Source: Planctomycetaceae bacterium (GTDB taxonomy: Bacteria > Planctomycetota > UBA1135 > GCA-002686595). Taken from it: DNA of 64,000 nt. Location of the stretch: NCBI GenBank assembly GCA_016125265.1, contig WGMC01000009.1, positions 1 to 64,000 on the forward strand, written 5' to 3'. Each line of letters opens with the position of its first letter. Position 1 is the stretch's first letter. The position numbers were made by a program, and so were the translations under genes. The notes below the pieces were generated by a model. The model was given only the letters and a program-made list of their open reading frames with translations, was not told the origin of the DNA and ran no database searches. Shown one piece after another: positions 54,667 to 62,872 of the stretch.

Positions 54667-56469
54667 ATGCAGACCGTACCTTCCGCCGTCCCCGCCCGCC
54701 TGCAGCGGACCCGTGCCGCCCTAAAGCACCACCAACTGGCTGCCGTTTTGGTGCCCTCGTCCGATCCGCACCTTTCCGAGTACCTGCCGGAGCGCTGGCA
54801 GGCCCGCCAGTGGTTGAGCGGGTTCACGGGTTCCGTGGGCACCTTGTTGGTGACCCCAGACCGGGCCCTGGTCTTCGCGGACAGCCGCTATTGGGTGCAG
54901 GCCGAGGCCGAGTTGGCCGGCAGCGGCGTTGAGTTGGTGCGCATCGGCGCCGCCGCGTCCACGGGCCACGTGGATTGGCTCGCGCAGAACGTGGCCAAGG
55001 GTTCCTCGGTCGCGGTCGATGGCGACGTGTTGGGGCTAGCCGCGGCGCAGCACCTGGGCCGTGTGCTCGAGCGCGCCGGCATCCATCTGCGCACGGATCT
55101 GGACCTCTTTGGCGAGGTCTGGCCCGAGCGCCCCGCCCTGCCTCGGGCGGAGGTCTACGAACACCGCGCCCCCATGGCGCCCGAGTCGCGGGCCGCCAAG
55201 CTGAAACGCGTGCGCGACGCGATGGCCCAACACGGCGCCAGCCACCACTTCCTCTCCACCGTCGACGACATCGCCTGGCTGTTCAACCTGCGCGGCGCCG
55301 ACGTCAGCTACAACCCGGTGTTCTTGGCCCACGCACTCGTCGACGCCGACGGTGCGGTGCTGTTTGTGGGCGAGGGCAAGGTGCCCGGGCCGCTTTGCGA
55401 CCAGTTGGCCGCGGATGGTGTTCGGCTCGCGCCCTACGAGTCGGCGCGCGAAGCCCTCTCGCGGTTGCCCGGCGACGCGGTGCTGTTGCTCGATCCGCGC
55501 CGCATCACGTTGGGGCTCTGCCAAGCGGCCACCGTCAAACGTGTGGAGGCGATCAACCCGAGCACCCTCTTCAAGTCGCGCAAGAGCGACGCCGAGGCCC
55601 AACACGTGCGCGACGCCATGGCCGAGGACGGCGCCGCCATGGCCGAGTTCTACGCGTGGTTCGAAGCGGCGCTCGGCCGCGAGCGCATCACCGAATTGAC
55701 CATCGACGAGCGCATCACGGAGGCGCGTTCGCGCCGGCGCGGCTTCGTGGGCCCGAGCTTCGGCTCCATCGCCGGGTGGCGCGCCAACGGCGCCATGCCC
55801 CACTACCGCGCGACGCCGGCTTCCCACGCGGTGATCGAGGGCAAGGGCCTTTTGCTGATCGACTCCGGCGGGCAGTACCTGGGTGGCACGACGGACATCA
55901 CACGTGTGTGGGCCCTCGGCGACGTGAGCGCGGCCGAGAAGCGCGACTACACGCTGGTCCTGAAGGGCACCATCAACCTGTCGCGCGCGCGGTTCCCGCG
56001 CGGCACCCTGTCGCCGATGCTCGACGCGTTGGCGCGCGCTCCGCTTTGGGCCGAGGGCCTCGACTACGGCCACGGCACCGGGCACGGCGTCGGGTACTTC
56101 CTCAACGTGCACGAGGGCCCCCAGTCGATCTCGAAGGCCATCCCCGAGCCGCACATGGCGATGGAAGTCGGCATGATCACCAGTGTGGAACCGGGCCTCT
56201 ACCGCGCCGGGCAGTGGGGTGTGCGCATCGAGAACCTCGTGCTCAACGTGCTTGCGCCCCCGTCGGAGTTCGGAGAGTTCCTGGAGTTCGAAACCCTGAC
56301 GCTGTGCCCCATCGACACCACGTGCCTCGAACGTTCGCTGCTGCGCGCGGACGAGGTCGAGTGGCTCGATCGATACCACGACACCGTGCGCGCGCGCCTG
56401 TTGCCGCTGGTCGAGGGCCCCGCGCGCGCCTGGCTGCTCGAACGCACGAAGCACCTCGGACGTCCGTGA
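54667..56469 (+). CDS. Xaa-Pro aminopeptidase (M24B, aminopeptidase P type)
   Basis: A 600-residue metallopeptidase that removes N-terminal residues before proline. Three domains as in the long eukaryotic-like form: two creatinase-like N-terminal domains (SEYLPERWQARQWLSGFTGS, FNLRGADVSYNPVFLAHA) and the pita-bread catalytic domain. Metal ligands are seen in LLIDSGGQYLGGTTDITR, GHGTGHGVGYFLNVHEGP, SVEPGLY and GVRIENL. Length matches the 600-residue class. ATG 54667-54669 start. Cytoplasmic, since no signal is present. The stop overlaps the next gene's GTG (GTGA). Confidence 0.95.
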   Translation: MQTVPSAVPARLQRTRAALKHHQLAAVLVPSSDPHLSEYLPERWQARQWLSGFTGSVGTLLVTPDRALVFADSRYWVQAEAELAGSGVELVRIGAAASTGHVDWLAQNVAKGSSVAVDGDVLGLAAAQHLGRVLERAGIHLRTDLDLFGEVWPERPALPRAEVYEHRAPMAPESRAAKLKRVRDAMAQHGASHHFLSTVDDIAWLFNLRGADVSYNPVFLAHALVDADGAVLFVGEGKVPGPLCDQLAADGVRLAPYESAREALSRLPGDAVLLLDPRRITLGLCQAATVKRVEAINPSTLFKSRKSDAEAQHVRDAMAEDGAAMAEFYAWFEAALGRERITELTIDERITEARSRRRGFVGPSFGSIAGWRANGAMPHYRATPASHAVIEGKGLLLIDSGGQYLGGTTDITRVWALGDVSAAEKRDYTLVLKGTINLSRARFPRGTLSPMLDALARAPLWAEGLDYGHGTGHGVGYFLNVHEGPQSISKAIPEPHMAMEVGMITSVEPGLYRAGQWGVRIENLVLNVLAPPSEFGEFLEFETLTLCPIDTTCLERSLLRADEVEWLDRYHDTVRARLLPLVEGPARAWLLERTKHLGRP

Positions 56470-57095
56470 CCGGGACGGCCCGGACACCGTCGCTCCGCCT
56501 GACCGAACGCGCCCACCAGTGGCTCGCCACGTGCCTCGGGCCGGGGGACCTCGCGCTCGACGCGACCGCGGGCAACGGGCACGACACGCTGTTCCTGGCC
56601 CGTGCGGTCGGGCCCGCAGGGTGCGTCGTGGCGCTCGACGTGCAGCAGGCGGCCGTCGAGGCGACGACGCGGCGCTTGGCCGCGTTCGAGGGGCCGCGCG
56701 CGCCGGTGGAACTGCGCGTGGGCGACCACGGCGACTTGCCGCGATTCCTCGGCGGGCGACGCGCGCGCGCGGCCGTCTTCAACCTCGGCTACCTGCCTGG
56801 GGGCGCGCGGCCGGTGACGACGGTGGCCGAACGCACGTTGGAGGGTTTGCGGTGTGCCCTCGGCGCGTTGGAGGACGGCGGGCTGCTGTCGGTGCTCGCC
56901 TACCCCGGGCATCCTGGCGGGCGCCGCGAGACGGCGTTGGTTGTCGCCTGGTGCCGTCGCCAATGCGCCGCGGGCCGTGCCGCCATCGTCGTCCGCGACC
57001 GCGGCCCGTCGCCGGACAGCCCCCGCCTCTGCATTCTGCGCGCCGTTGCGACACCCATGGCGCGCACCTTGGGTCTTTCCTCACGCGAAGCATAG
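56466..57095 (+). CDS. Class I methyltransferase of the rRNA-methylase (YtqB/PF06962) type
   Basis: A 209-residue SAM methyltransferase. LALDATAGNGHDTLFLA is the SAM-binding loop typical of this group; AAVFNLGYLPGG is its catalytic-region NLGYLPGG motif; AYPGHPGGRRE is also a family mark. YtqB-like proteins are small, single-domain enzymes; the rRNA target named in family databases is not firmly proven for all members. The start is GTG 56466-56468, which overlaps the aminopeptidase stop, and no ATG fits better. It lies just upstream of recQ. Confidence 0.85.
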   Translation: MTGTARTPSLRLTERAHQWLATCLGPGDLALDATAGNGHDTLFLARAVGPAGCVVALDVQQAAVEATTRRLAAFEGPRAPVELRVGDHGDLPRFLGGRRARAAVFNLGYLPGGARPVTTVAERTLEGLRCALGALEDGGLLSVLAYPGHPGGRRETALVVAWCRRQCAAGRAAIVVRDRGPSPDSPRLCILRAVATPMARTLGLSSREA

Positions 57096-57171
57096 ACTCG
57101 CCCCCCGAGTGCAGCCCGACATCGACAGTTTGCCCTGGGCCGACGCCCCGGACCACCCGACTGCAGATCGC

Positions 57172-59112
57172 ATGGCGATGCCGCGACGGTCCGTCGACCC
57201 CGCCACCGTCGACCCCGCCGCCGTCGACCCGGGCACCGTCGACCCCGCTACCGTGGGCCAGCGCCTCGACGAGCTGCGCGCTCGGATCGCCACCACCTTC
57301 GGTTTCGACGAACTGCGCCCGATGCAGGCCGAGGCCATGGGAGCGGTGCTGGCTGGCCGCGATGCCCTGGTCGTCCTGCCGACCGGCGGCGGCAAGAGCC
57401 TGTGTTACCAGGCGCCGGCGCTGGTGCTCGACGGCTTCACGCTGGTGGTCAGCCCGCTGCTCGCGCTGATGGCGGACCAGCTGCGCTCCCTCGAGGGCCA
57501 CGGTGTGCCCGCGGCGGCGCTCAACAGCACCCTCAAACCCGAGGAACAGGCGGCGGTTTGGGAGCGTTTGCGCGCGGGCGAATTGAAGCTCCTGTTCTGT
57601 TCGCCGGAGCGGCTCGCGTCCCCCGGTTTCGCGGAGGGACTCGTGCGCGCGGGGCTCGCGTCCATCGCCGTCGACGAGGCCCACTGCATCAGCCACTGGG
57701 GCCACGATTTCCGGCCCGAGTACCGCCAACTGGGTGAGCTGCGCCGGCGCGCTCCGCACGTGCCGATCCTGGCCCTGACGGCCACCGCGACGCCGCGGGT
57801 GCGCGAGGACATCCTCAGCGAGCTCGGCCTGCCGCACGCGCTGCAGTTGGTCGGAGACTTCGACCGGCCCAACCTCACGTACCGCATCCGGCCCCGCGGG
57901 GACCTCGGCCGCCAAGTTTACGACGTGGTGCAGCGCCACAGCGGTTCGGCGGGCATCGTGTACGCGCTGCGCCGCACGGACACCGAGGAGATCGCCGCCG
58001 GCCTCGCGCGACGCGGCGTGCGCTGCCTGCCCTACCACGCGGGCCTCGAGAACGAGGAGCGGCGGCGAGTGCAGGACATGTTCCTGTCGGAGCGCCTCGA
58101 CGTCGTCGTCGCCACGGTGGCGTTTGGCATGGGCATCGACCGGTCCGACGTGCGTTTCGTGGTGCACGCCTCGTTGCCGAAGGGTGTGGAGCAGTACGCC
58201 CAGGAGACCGGACGTGCGGGCCGCGACGGATTGCCGGCCGAGTGTGTCCTGTTCTACTCCGGCAGCGACTTCCACGGCTGGCGACAGTTGATGGAGAAGA
58301 GCACCGCCGAGGCCGAAGCCGCCGGCGTTCCCGGTGTGCGCGAGGAACTCGAGAACGCGCTCGACCGCCTCGGCGAGATGTGGGCCTTCGCGGGTGGCAC
58401 CACCTGCCGCCACCGGTTCCTCGTGGAGCATTTCGGCGGCGACTTCGCCGCGAAGCCCGAGGGCTGCGGCGGCTGCGACGTGTGCCTCGGCGAACTCGCG
58501 TCCGTCGAGGGCGCGAAGGTGCTCGCGCAGAAGATCCTTTCGTGTGTGGTGCACTGCCGCCAGAGTTACGGCGCGGCCCACGTGACCGAGGTGTTGCGCG
58601 GGGCGCGTACGGCGAAACTCGTCGAGCTGGGGCACGATCGCTTCAGCACCTTTGGCCTCCTGAAGGACCACGCCGCGCCGTTCGTGCGCTCCCTGATCGA
58701 CCAACTGGTCTCGAAGGGTCATCTGGTGGTCGCGCGCGGCACCTACCCGACACTCTCGCTCAGCGCCAGCGGCGTGAAGGTGATGCGCGGCGAGAGTGAC
58801 GTGCAGTTCGTCGCCCCCGCCACACCGCCGTCCAAGGCCCCGCGCGAACGCTCCCGCCCGGCGCCGATCCTCGACGCGCCCGACGTGGATGCGGATCTGG
58901 TCGAGCGCCTGCGGCAGTTGCGCCGCCGCCTGGCGCGCGAGCGCGCGGTGCCGCCCTACATCCTCTTCAACGACCGCACCCTGGTGGACCTTGCACGCCG
59001 GCGCCCCACGTCCGAGGCCGAACTGCTCGCGGTGGAGGGCATCGGCCAGAAGAAGGCCGCGGACTTGGGGCCCCTCCTGCTCGAGGCCCTGGCCGAACAC
59101 CGGGCGACCTGA
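57172..59112 (+). CDS. recQ: ATP-dependent DNA helicase RecQ
   Basis: A 646-residue 3'-5' helicase of DNA repair. Motifs: VVLPTGGGKSLCYQ (I), VDEAHCISHWGHDFRPEY (II), ALTATATP (III), VATVAFGMGIDRSDVRFV (V) and QETGRAGRDGLP (VI). The zinc site is CRHRFLVEHF with CGGCDVC, then a winged helix and a C-terminal HRDC domain (LRQLRRRLARERAVPPYILF). Start ATG 57172-57174 is used; a second ATG at 57178 and GTG 57109 are possible. The N-terminus has four tandem VDPAT-like pentapeptides made by a 15-bp repeat, which are not a RecQ feature. Length with HRDC is normal. Confidence 0.96.
   Translation: MAMPRRSVDPATVDPAAVDPGTVDPATVGQRLDELRARIATTFGFDELRPMQAEAMGAVLAGRDALVVLPTGGGKSLCYQAPALVLDGFTLVVSPLLALMADQLRSLEGHGVPAAALNSTLKPEEQAAVWERLRAGELKLLFCSPERLASPGFAEGLVRAGLASIAVDEAHCISHWGHDFRPEYRQLGELRRRAPHVPILALTATATPRVREDILSELGLPHALQLVGDFDRPNLTYRIRPRGDLGRQVYDVVQRHSGSAGIVYALRRTDTEEIAAGLARRGVRCLPYHAGLENEERRRVQDMFLSERLDVVVATVAFGMGIDRSDVRFVVHASLPKGVEQYAQETGRAGRDGLPAECVLFYSGSDFHGWRQLMEKSTAEAEAAGVPGVREELENALDRLGEMWAFAGGTTCRHRFLVEHFGGDFAAKPEGCGGCDVCLGELASVEGAKVLAQKILSCVVHCRQSYGAAHVTEVLRGARTAKLVELGHDRFSTFGLLKDHAAPFVRSLIDQLVSKGHLVVARGTYPTLSLSASGVKVMRGESDVQFVAPATPPSKAPRERSRPAPILDAPDVDADLVERLRQLRRRLARERAVPPYILFNDRTLVDLARRRPTSEAELLAVEGIGQKKAADLGPLLLEALAEHRAT
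57193..57252. repeat. 15-bp tandem repeat, 4 copies, in the 5' end of recQ
   Basis: GTCGACCCCGCCACC and three variants start at 57193, 57208, 57223 and 57238. They encode Val-Asp-Pro-Ala/Gly-Thr/Ala repeats ahead of the helicase domain and keep the frame. Confidence 0.92.
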
Positions 59113-59209
59113 CGGCGGGCCCCGGAACGCGGTCTCCGCGCCGATTTCCGGGCTCTGGGGGACGAATCGGTGCAACGCTGGGCCGGCCGTTGCAGGATGG
59201 GAGCGCGTC

Positions 59210-62062
59210 ATGGACGCACACACACAAGCGGTGGATGGTTGGCTCTTGGATCTGGGCCGTGAACAACGCGCGGTGGCTCGCCTCGCCGCGGGGCTCGTCG
59301 CGGATCCGGAGGAGGCACGCGACTTGGCCCAGTCCGCCTGGCTGGTGTTCGCGCGTCGTCGGCCGTCTGGCGAGGCTGGACTGTTGCCTTGGTGGCGCGC
59401 CGTGTTGCGGCGGGAGCGCGCCCAGGACGTGCGCCGCGCGCGCTCCCGCGCCGCGCGCGAGCAGGTTGTGTTCGAAGAGCGCACCGCCGAGGCGCCCGAC
59501 GCGTGGCTGGAGCGGACCGAGCTCACCCGCGTCTTGATCGACGAGGTGCGCGCGCTGGCGCAGCCCGCCCAACGGCTGCTCGGGATGCGCTACGGACGCG
59601 GCATGGAGCTGAAGGAGATCGCCCGCGCCCTCGGCGAGCCGGAGGGCACCGTGCGCGCGCGGCACCACCGGGCGCTCGCGCAACTGCGGACACGCCTCGA
59701 AACGCGCCTTGGGCCGGGGCGCGATTGGCGCCGTGCTCTCTACCCGATCGCAGCGACGCCCCTCCCGGCGAGGTCGACCGCTGCGCTCCGCACCGCGTTC
59801 GCGGAGGGCCTCGCGCACGTGGCCGCAAGCGCTGGCCTGTGGGCGCTCTCCGCCGGTGCCCTCGTCGCCGCGGGCGCGGTGCTGTGGTGGACCCTGGGTC
59901 GCGGTGTCGATCCGGGCTCGGCGGGAGTTCCAGAAGGCCCCACAACCGCTTGGGAGACGCCCGGGGAACGCTCGAACCAGACGGCAGTCGCCGCTGCGGA
60001 GCCCGAGTTTAGAGGTAGTGCTGCGAGCCCGCGCCCGGGCTCGCGCCTCGAAGTCCTGGCCGCCGGCGCGCCAGCTTCCGCAGCGCTGCGGAGCGCCGTC
60101 GGCATGACCCTGGTGGACCCCGAAGGCCGAGCGGTGGCGGGTGCGCGGGTGGAGGGCGACATCGCGGGAACCCGGCCGGTGGGGCGCTGGGATCCGCGGC
60201 GACTCCTCGTGGCGGCCCACGCCGTGGCGAGCGACCACGAGGGCCGCGCCGAGTTGGGGACGGACCTCCTGCGTGCGCCGCAGTTCGTGGAACTGCGCGC
60301 CACGGGACCGGGGAACCTGCACTGGAGCCAGGAACTGTGGGTGGCGCCGGGCGAGACCGTCGAGCTCGGCCGTGTGACCATGGAACCGGCGGCGCACCTC
60401 CACGTGCGTACCACCGACGAGGAGGGGCGCCCGCTGCGAGCGCAACTCGAACTGGAAACCCTGGACGGCCCCCCGCCCCCGCGAGCCCCAGCGCCCGCCG
60501 GCCCGCGTTTCGCCCGCTCCTTAGGCGACACCAACCGGCGCGGAGAGTGGACGTCCGGTCCCCTGGCCGCCGGGTGGGTGCGCGTGTGGGCGACCGCGGA
60601 AGGATACGAGCCCGCGGCCAGCGCTCCGCTCGACCTGCGTGCGGGGCCGCCCCAGAGCGCGACGATCCAACTCCCCGCGCCGCCGGTGCGCGATCCGCTC
60701 CGCGTGTTCGTCGCCGCGCCGGACGGTTCTCCCGCCGCTGGCGCCCAAGTTACCGCTAGCGCCGACGGATCGAGCCGTTCGTTCGCCGTACCCGCATCGG
60801 GCCAGTTGCGTTTCGACGAGTTCGGGGGCTTGGAATCCGCGGATCGATTGTTCGTGAGCGACCACCTGCTGCGCGGATCTCCGGTGGAGCGGCGCGCACT
60901 CCATTCGTCGGGTGGCGAGGTGCGTGTGACCCTCGCGCCGCTCGAAACTGCGCTTCTCCGCGCCACTTCGCGCGGGTCGCCCGTGCCCTCCTTCCGGGTC
61001 GTGCTGCGTGCCGAAGATCCGTACGTCAAGTTGGTCAGCGTGCGGGGCAACGACGGTCGTGCGGAGGTGGTCGTGCCGGCGTTCGACGGGTTCCATCTCT
61101 CCATCCACGCCGAGGGGCAGCGCAGCTTCGAGTTGCGCGAGGTGAGCCGGACGCAACTGCGTGGACTCGGCTCCGTGGACCTGTCGCCCCGGGCGTTCGT
61201 CCAGGGCCGCGTCCAGTTCGCGGGCCGCGGGATCGCGGGCGCCGAGGTCAGCTTGCGCGCCGCACTGCCCCCTGGGAAATGGATGAGCCTCGACGGTTTC
61301 CCGACCCGCGTCGGACTTGCGAGGGGTGCACCCGCGCGGACCGATGCCGACGGCAAGTTCGCGCTCGCCCTTGCGACGCCCGGCGAGTGGTACCTGACCA
61401 TCGATGCGCCGGGCTGCGCTTCCCTGCTGCGGGGCCCCATGTTTCTCGGGGGCACCAGCGACATCGCGCTCGGCGACTTCGTCGTCGAAGCGGGTGGCGA
61501 GCTGCACGTGCGTGTGGTGGATGGAACGGGCCGCCCGCGACCGGGTCAGCGTGTCGCCGTCACACGAAGCGGTGTGGATGGGCGCACGGAGCGCGCGGAC
61601 GCCGAAGGTTGGGCACGGTTTCGAACCCTCGGCTCCGGCCATTGGCACGTGTATCCCACCGATCGCGAGCCACTGGCGCTCCCCGGCATCGGTTCGTGGA
61701 TCGAAGGCCTCGAGCTCGTACCCGAATGGGAGTATCCCCGAGGGGTCGCGGTGAGCGACGGGGCTCTGACGTCGGTGAAACTCGTCGTTGCCCCCCAGCC
61801 GGTGACCTTGACGCTGCGTGTGCCGGTGGAGGTGCCAAGCGACTGGCGGGTGCGTGCGGAAACGGACTTCACACGCGATCCGTTGGCGTCCGTGTGGAGC
61901 GAAACGGAGGCCCCGGCGCCCGATGGCCAAGTGCTGCTGCAACTTCCCGATGCGGGACCGTACCGACTGCAACTGTTCGACCCGATCGGCACGCTGCGCA
62001 AGCAGCTCGATCTCGAGGCCACACCGGAACTCGGAGAGGTCGTGCTCGAGCCGGAGGTGTGA
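59210..62062 (+). CDS. ECF sigma factor fused through a membrane helix to a large exterior domain
   Basis: A 950-residue protein. Residues 1-90 are sigma region 2 (EEARDLAQSAWLVFARRRP) and 100-165 sigma region 4 (LAQPAQRLLGMRYGRGMELKEIARALGEPEGTVRARHHRAL, here seen as LLGMRYGRGMELKEIARAL). A single helix at about 205-229 (LWALSAGALVAAGAVLWW) crosses the membrane. Residues 270-950 are beta-rich with repeated carboxypeptidase-regulatory-like units: MTLVDPEGRAVAGARVEG, LRVFVAAPDGSPAAGAQVTA, VQGRVQFAGRGIAGAEVSL, LHVRVVDGTGRPRPGQRVAV. The outer part could sense a ligand and control the sigma domain with no separate anti-sigma factor. Start ATG 59210-59212. Stand-alone gene; no anti-sigma gene is near. 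Similar fusions are known in planctomycetes, but the mechanism is unknown to me. Confidence 0.88.
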   Translation: MDAHTQAVDGWLLDLGREQRAVARLAAGLVADPEEARDLAQSAWLVFARRRPSGEAGLLPWWRAVLRRERAQDVRRARSRAAREQVVFEERTAEAPDAWLERTELTRVLIDEVRALAQPAQRLLGMRYGRGMELKEIARALGEPEGTVRARHHRALAQLRTRLETRLGPGRDWRRALYPIAATPLPARSTAALRTAFAEGLAHVAASAGLWALSAGALVAAGAVLWWTLGRGVDPGSAGVPEGPTTAWETPGERSNQTAVAAAEPEFRGSAASPRPGSRLEVLAAGAPASAALRSAVGMTLVDPEGRAVAGARVEGDIAGTRPVGRWDPRRLLVAAHAVASDHEGRAELGTDLLRAPQFVELRATGPGNLHWSQELWVAPGETVELGRVTMEPAAHLHVRTTDEEGRPLRAQLELETLDGPPPPRAPAPAGPRFARSLGDTNRRGEWTSGPLAAGWVRVWATAEGYEPAASAPLDLRAGPPQSATIQLPAPPVRDPLRVFVAAPDGSPAAGAQVTASADGSSRSFAVPASGQLRFDEFGGLESADRLFVSDHLLRGSPVERRALHSSGGEVRVTLAPLETALLRATSRGSPVPSFRVVLRAEDPYVKLVSVRGNDGRAEVVVPAFDGFHLSIHAEGQRSFELREVSRTQLRGLGSVDLSPRAFVQGRVQFAGRGIAGAEVSLRAALPPGKWMSLDGFPTRVGLARGAPARTDADGKFALALATPGEWYLTIDAPGCASLLRGPMFLGGTSDIALGDFVVEAGGELHVRVVDGTGRPRPGQRVAVTRSGVDGRTERADAEGWARFRTLGSGHWHVYPTDREPLALPGIGSWIEGLELVPEWEYPRGVAVSDGALTSVKLVVAPQPVTLTLRVPVEVPSDWRVRAETDFTRDPLASVWSETEAPAPDGQVLLQLPDAGPYRLQLFDPIGTLRKQLDLEATPELGEVVLEPEV

Positions 62063-62092
62063 CGTGCTTGGGATTCTTCGCGGCGATCGGCC

Positions 62093-62872
62093 TCAGCGGA
62101 CGCGCCGCAAGTAACCACCAGGCGCTACGCTGAGTTGCAGCTTGTTGTCGATCGTTTGGTCCACCTCGAACTCGGGATGCTCCCGGAGGAACTCCGCGAC
62201 TGCGGTAGCCGGATTGTCGCCAGGGCCCCACGGCCGGTCGGGGTAGAGGCTCTTCGGCAATTGCTCCACGATCGTATCGAACACCACCAGGTAGCTGCCG
62301 GGGGTGACGAGCGGCGCGTAGGCTTCGAGTTCGGCGCGCACGTGCGCGTGGGTGTGGTTCGAGTCGAGGCAGACCAGAATGCGATCGGCGGAGCCGGCGC
62401 GCGTGCGTGCGTGCTCGACGACGTCAAGGGCGACGGACGAACCCTCGAGCAACTCGATGCGCGCCGACATCGGGTGCGTTTCGATCGCTGCGCGGTTGTG
62501 CGCGCGGATCTCCACGTCGATGCCGAGCACACGCCGGCGCGGCCGCGACGGATCGAGGAGCTGACCATCGGCCACCGCGTCCGCGTACTCGAGCAACGCC
62601 AACTGCGCGGCGTGCATCACAACCGAACCGCCGCGCGCGACGCCGGTCTCGATCACCAGATCGGGCCGCACACGCCACAGCAGTTCCTGCATCGCGACCA
62701 CGTCTTGGGGGAACTGGATGATGGGCAGTCCAAGCGCGTCGAAGTGGTAGGAATACCCGCACTCGCTGGCGCGCAGCATCCATGCGGTGCTCAGCGACCG
62801 GAGCTCGGGATTCTGGCCCAGGGACTCGATCTGGCGCGCGCGGGTCGCGCAAAAATCGGCGAGGTCGTTCAC
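62093..62872 (-). CDS. CmcI/cephalosporin hydroxylase-family SAM-dependent enzyme
   Basis: A 259-residue protein with the features of the CmcI family: LVIETGVARGGSVVMHA (SAM loop), RVLGIDVEIRAHNR, LVCLDSNHTHAHV and PGSYLVVFDTIVE. Despite the name, relatives outside beta-lactam producers are mostly sugar or rhamnosyl O-methyltransferases and are found in polysaccharide clusters. GTG 62870-62872 start overlaps the stop of the upstream methyltransferase gene (GTGA), so both belong to one operon that continues beyond the window. It converges on the sigma-fusion gene with a 30-bp gap. Substrate is unknown. Confidence 0.85.
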   Translation of the reverse strand: MNDLADFCATRARQIESLGQNPELRSLSTAWMLRASECGYSYHFDALGLPIIQFPQDVVAMQELLWRVRPDLVIETGVARGGSVVMHAAQLALLEYADAVADGQLLDPSRPRRRVLGIDVEIRAHNRAAIETHPMSARIELLEGSSVALDVVEHARTRAGSADRILVCLDSNHTHAHVRAELEAYAPLVTPGSYLVVFDTIVEQLPKSLYPDRPWGPGDNPATAVAEFLREHPEFEVDQTIDNKLQLSVAPGGYLRRVR

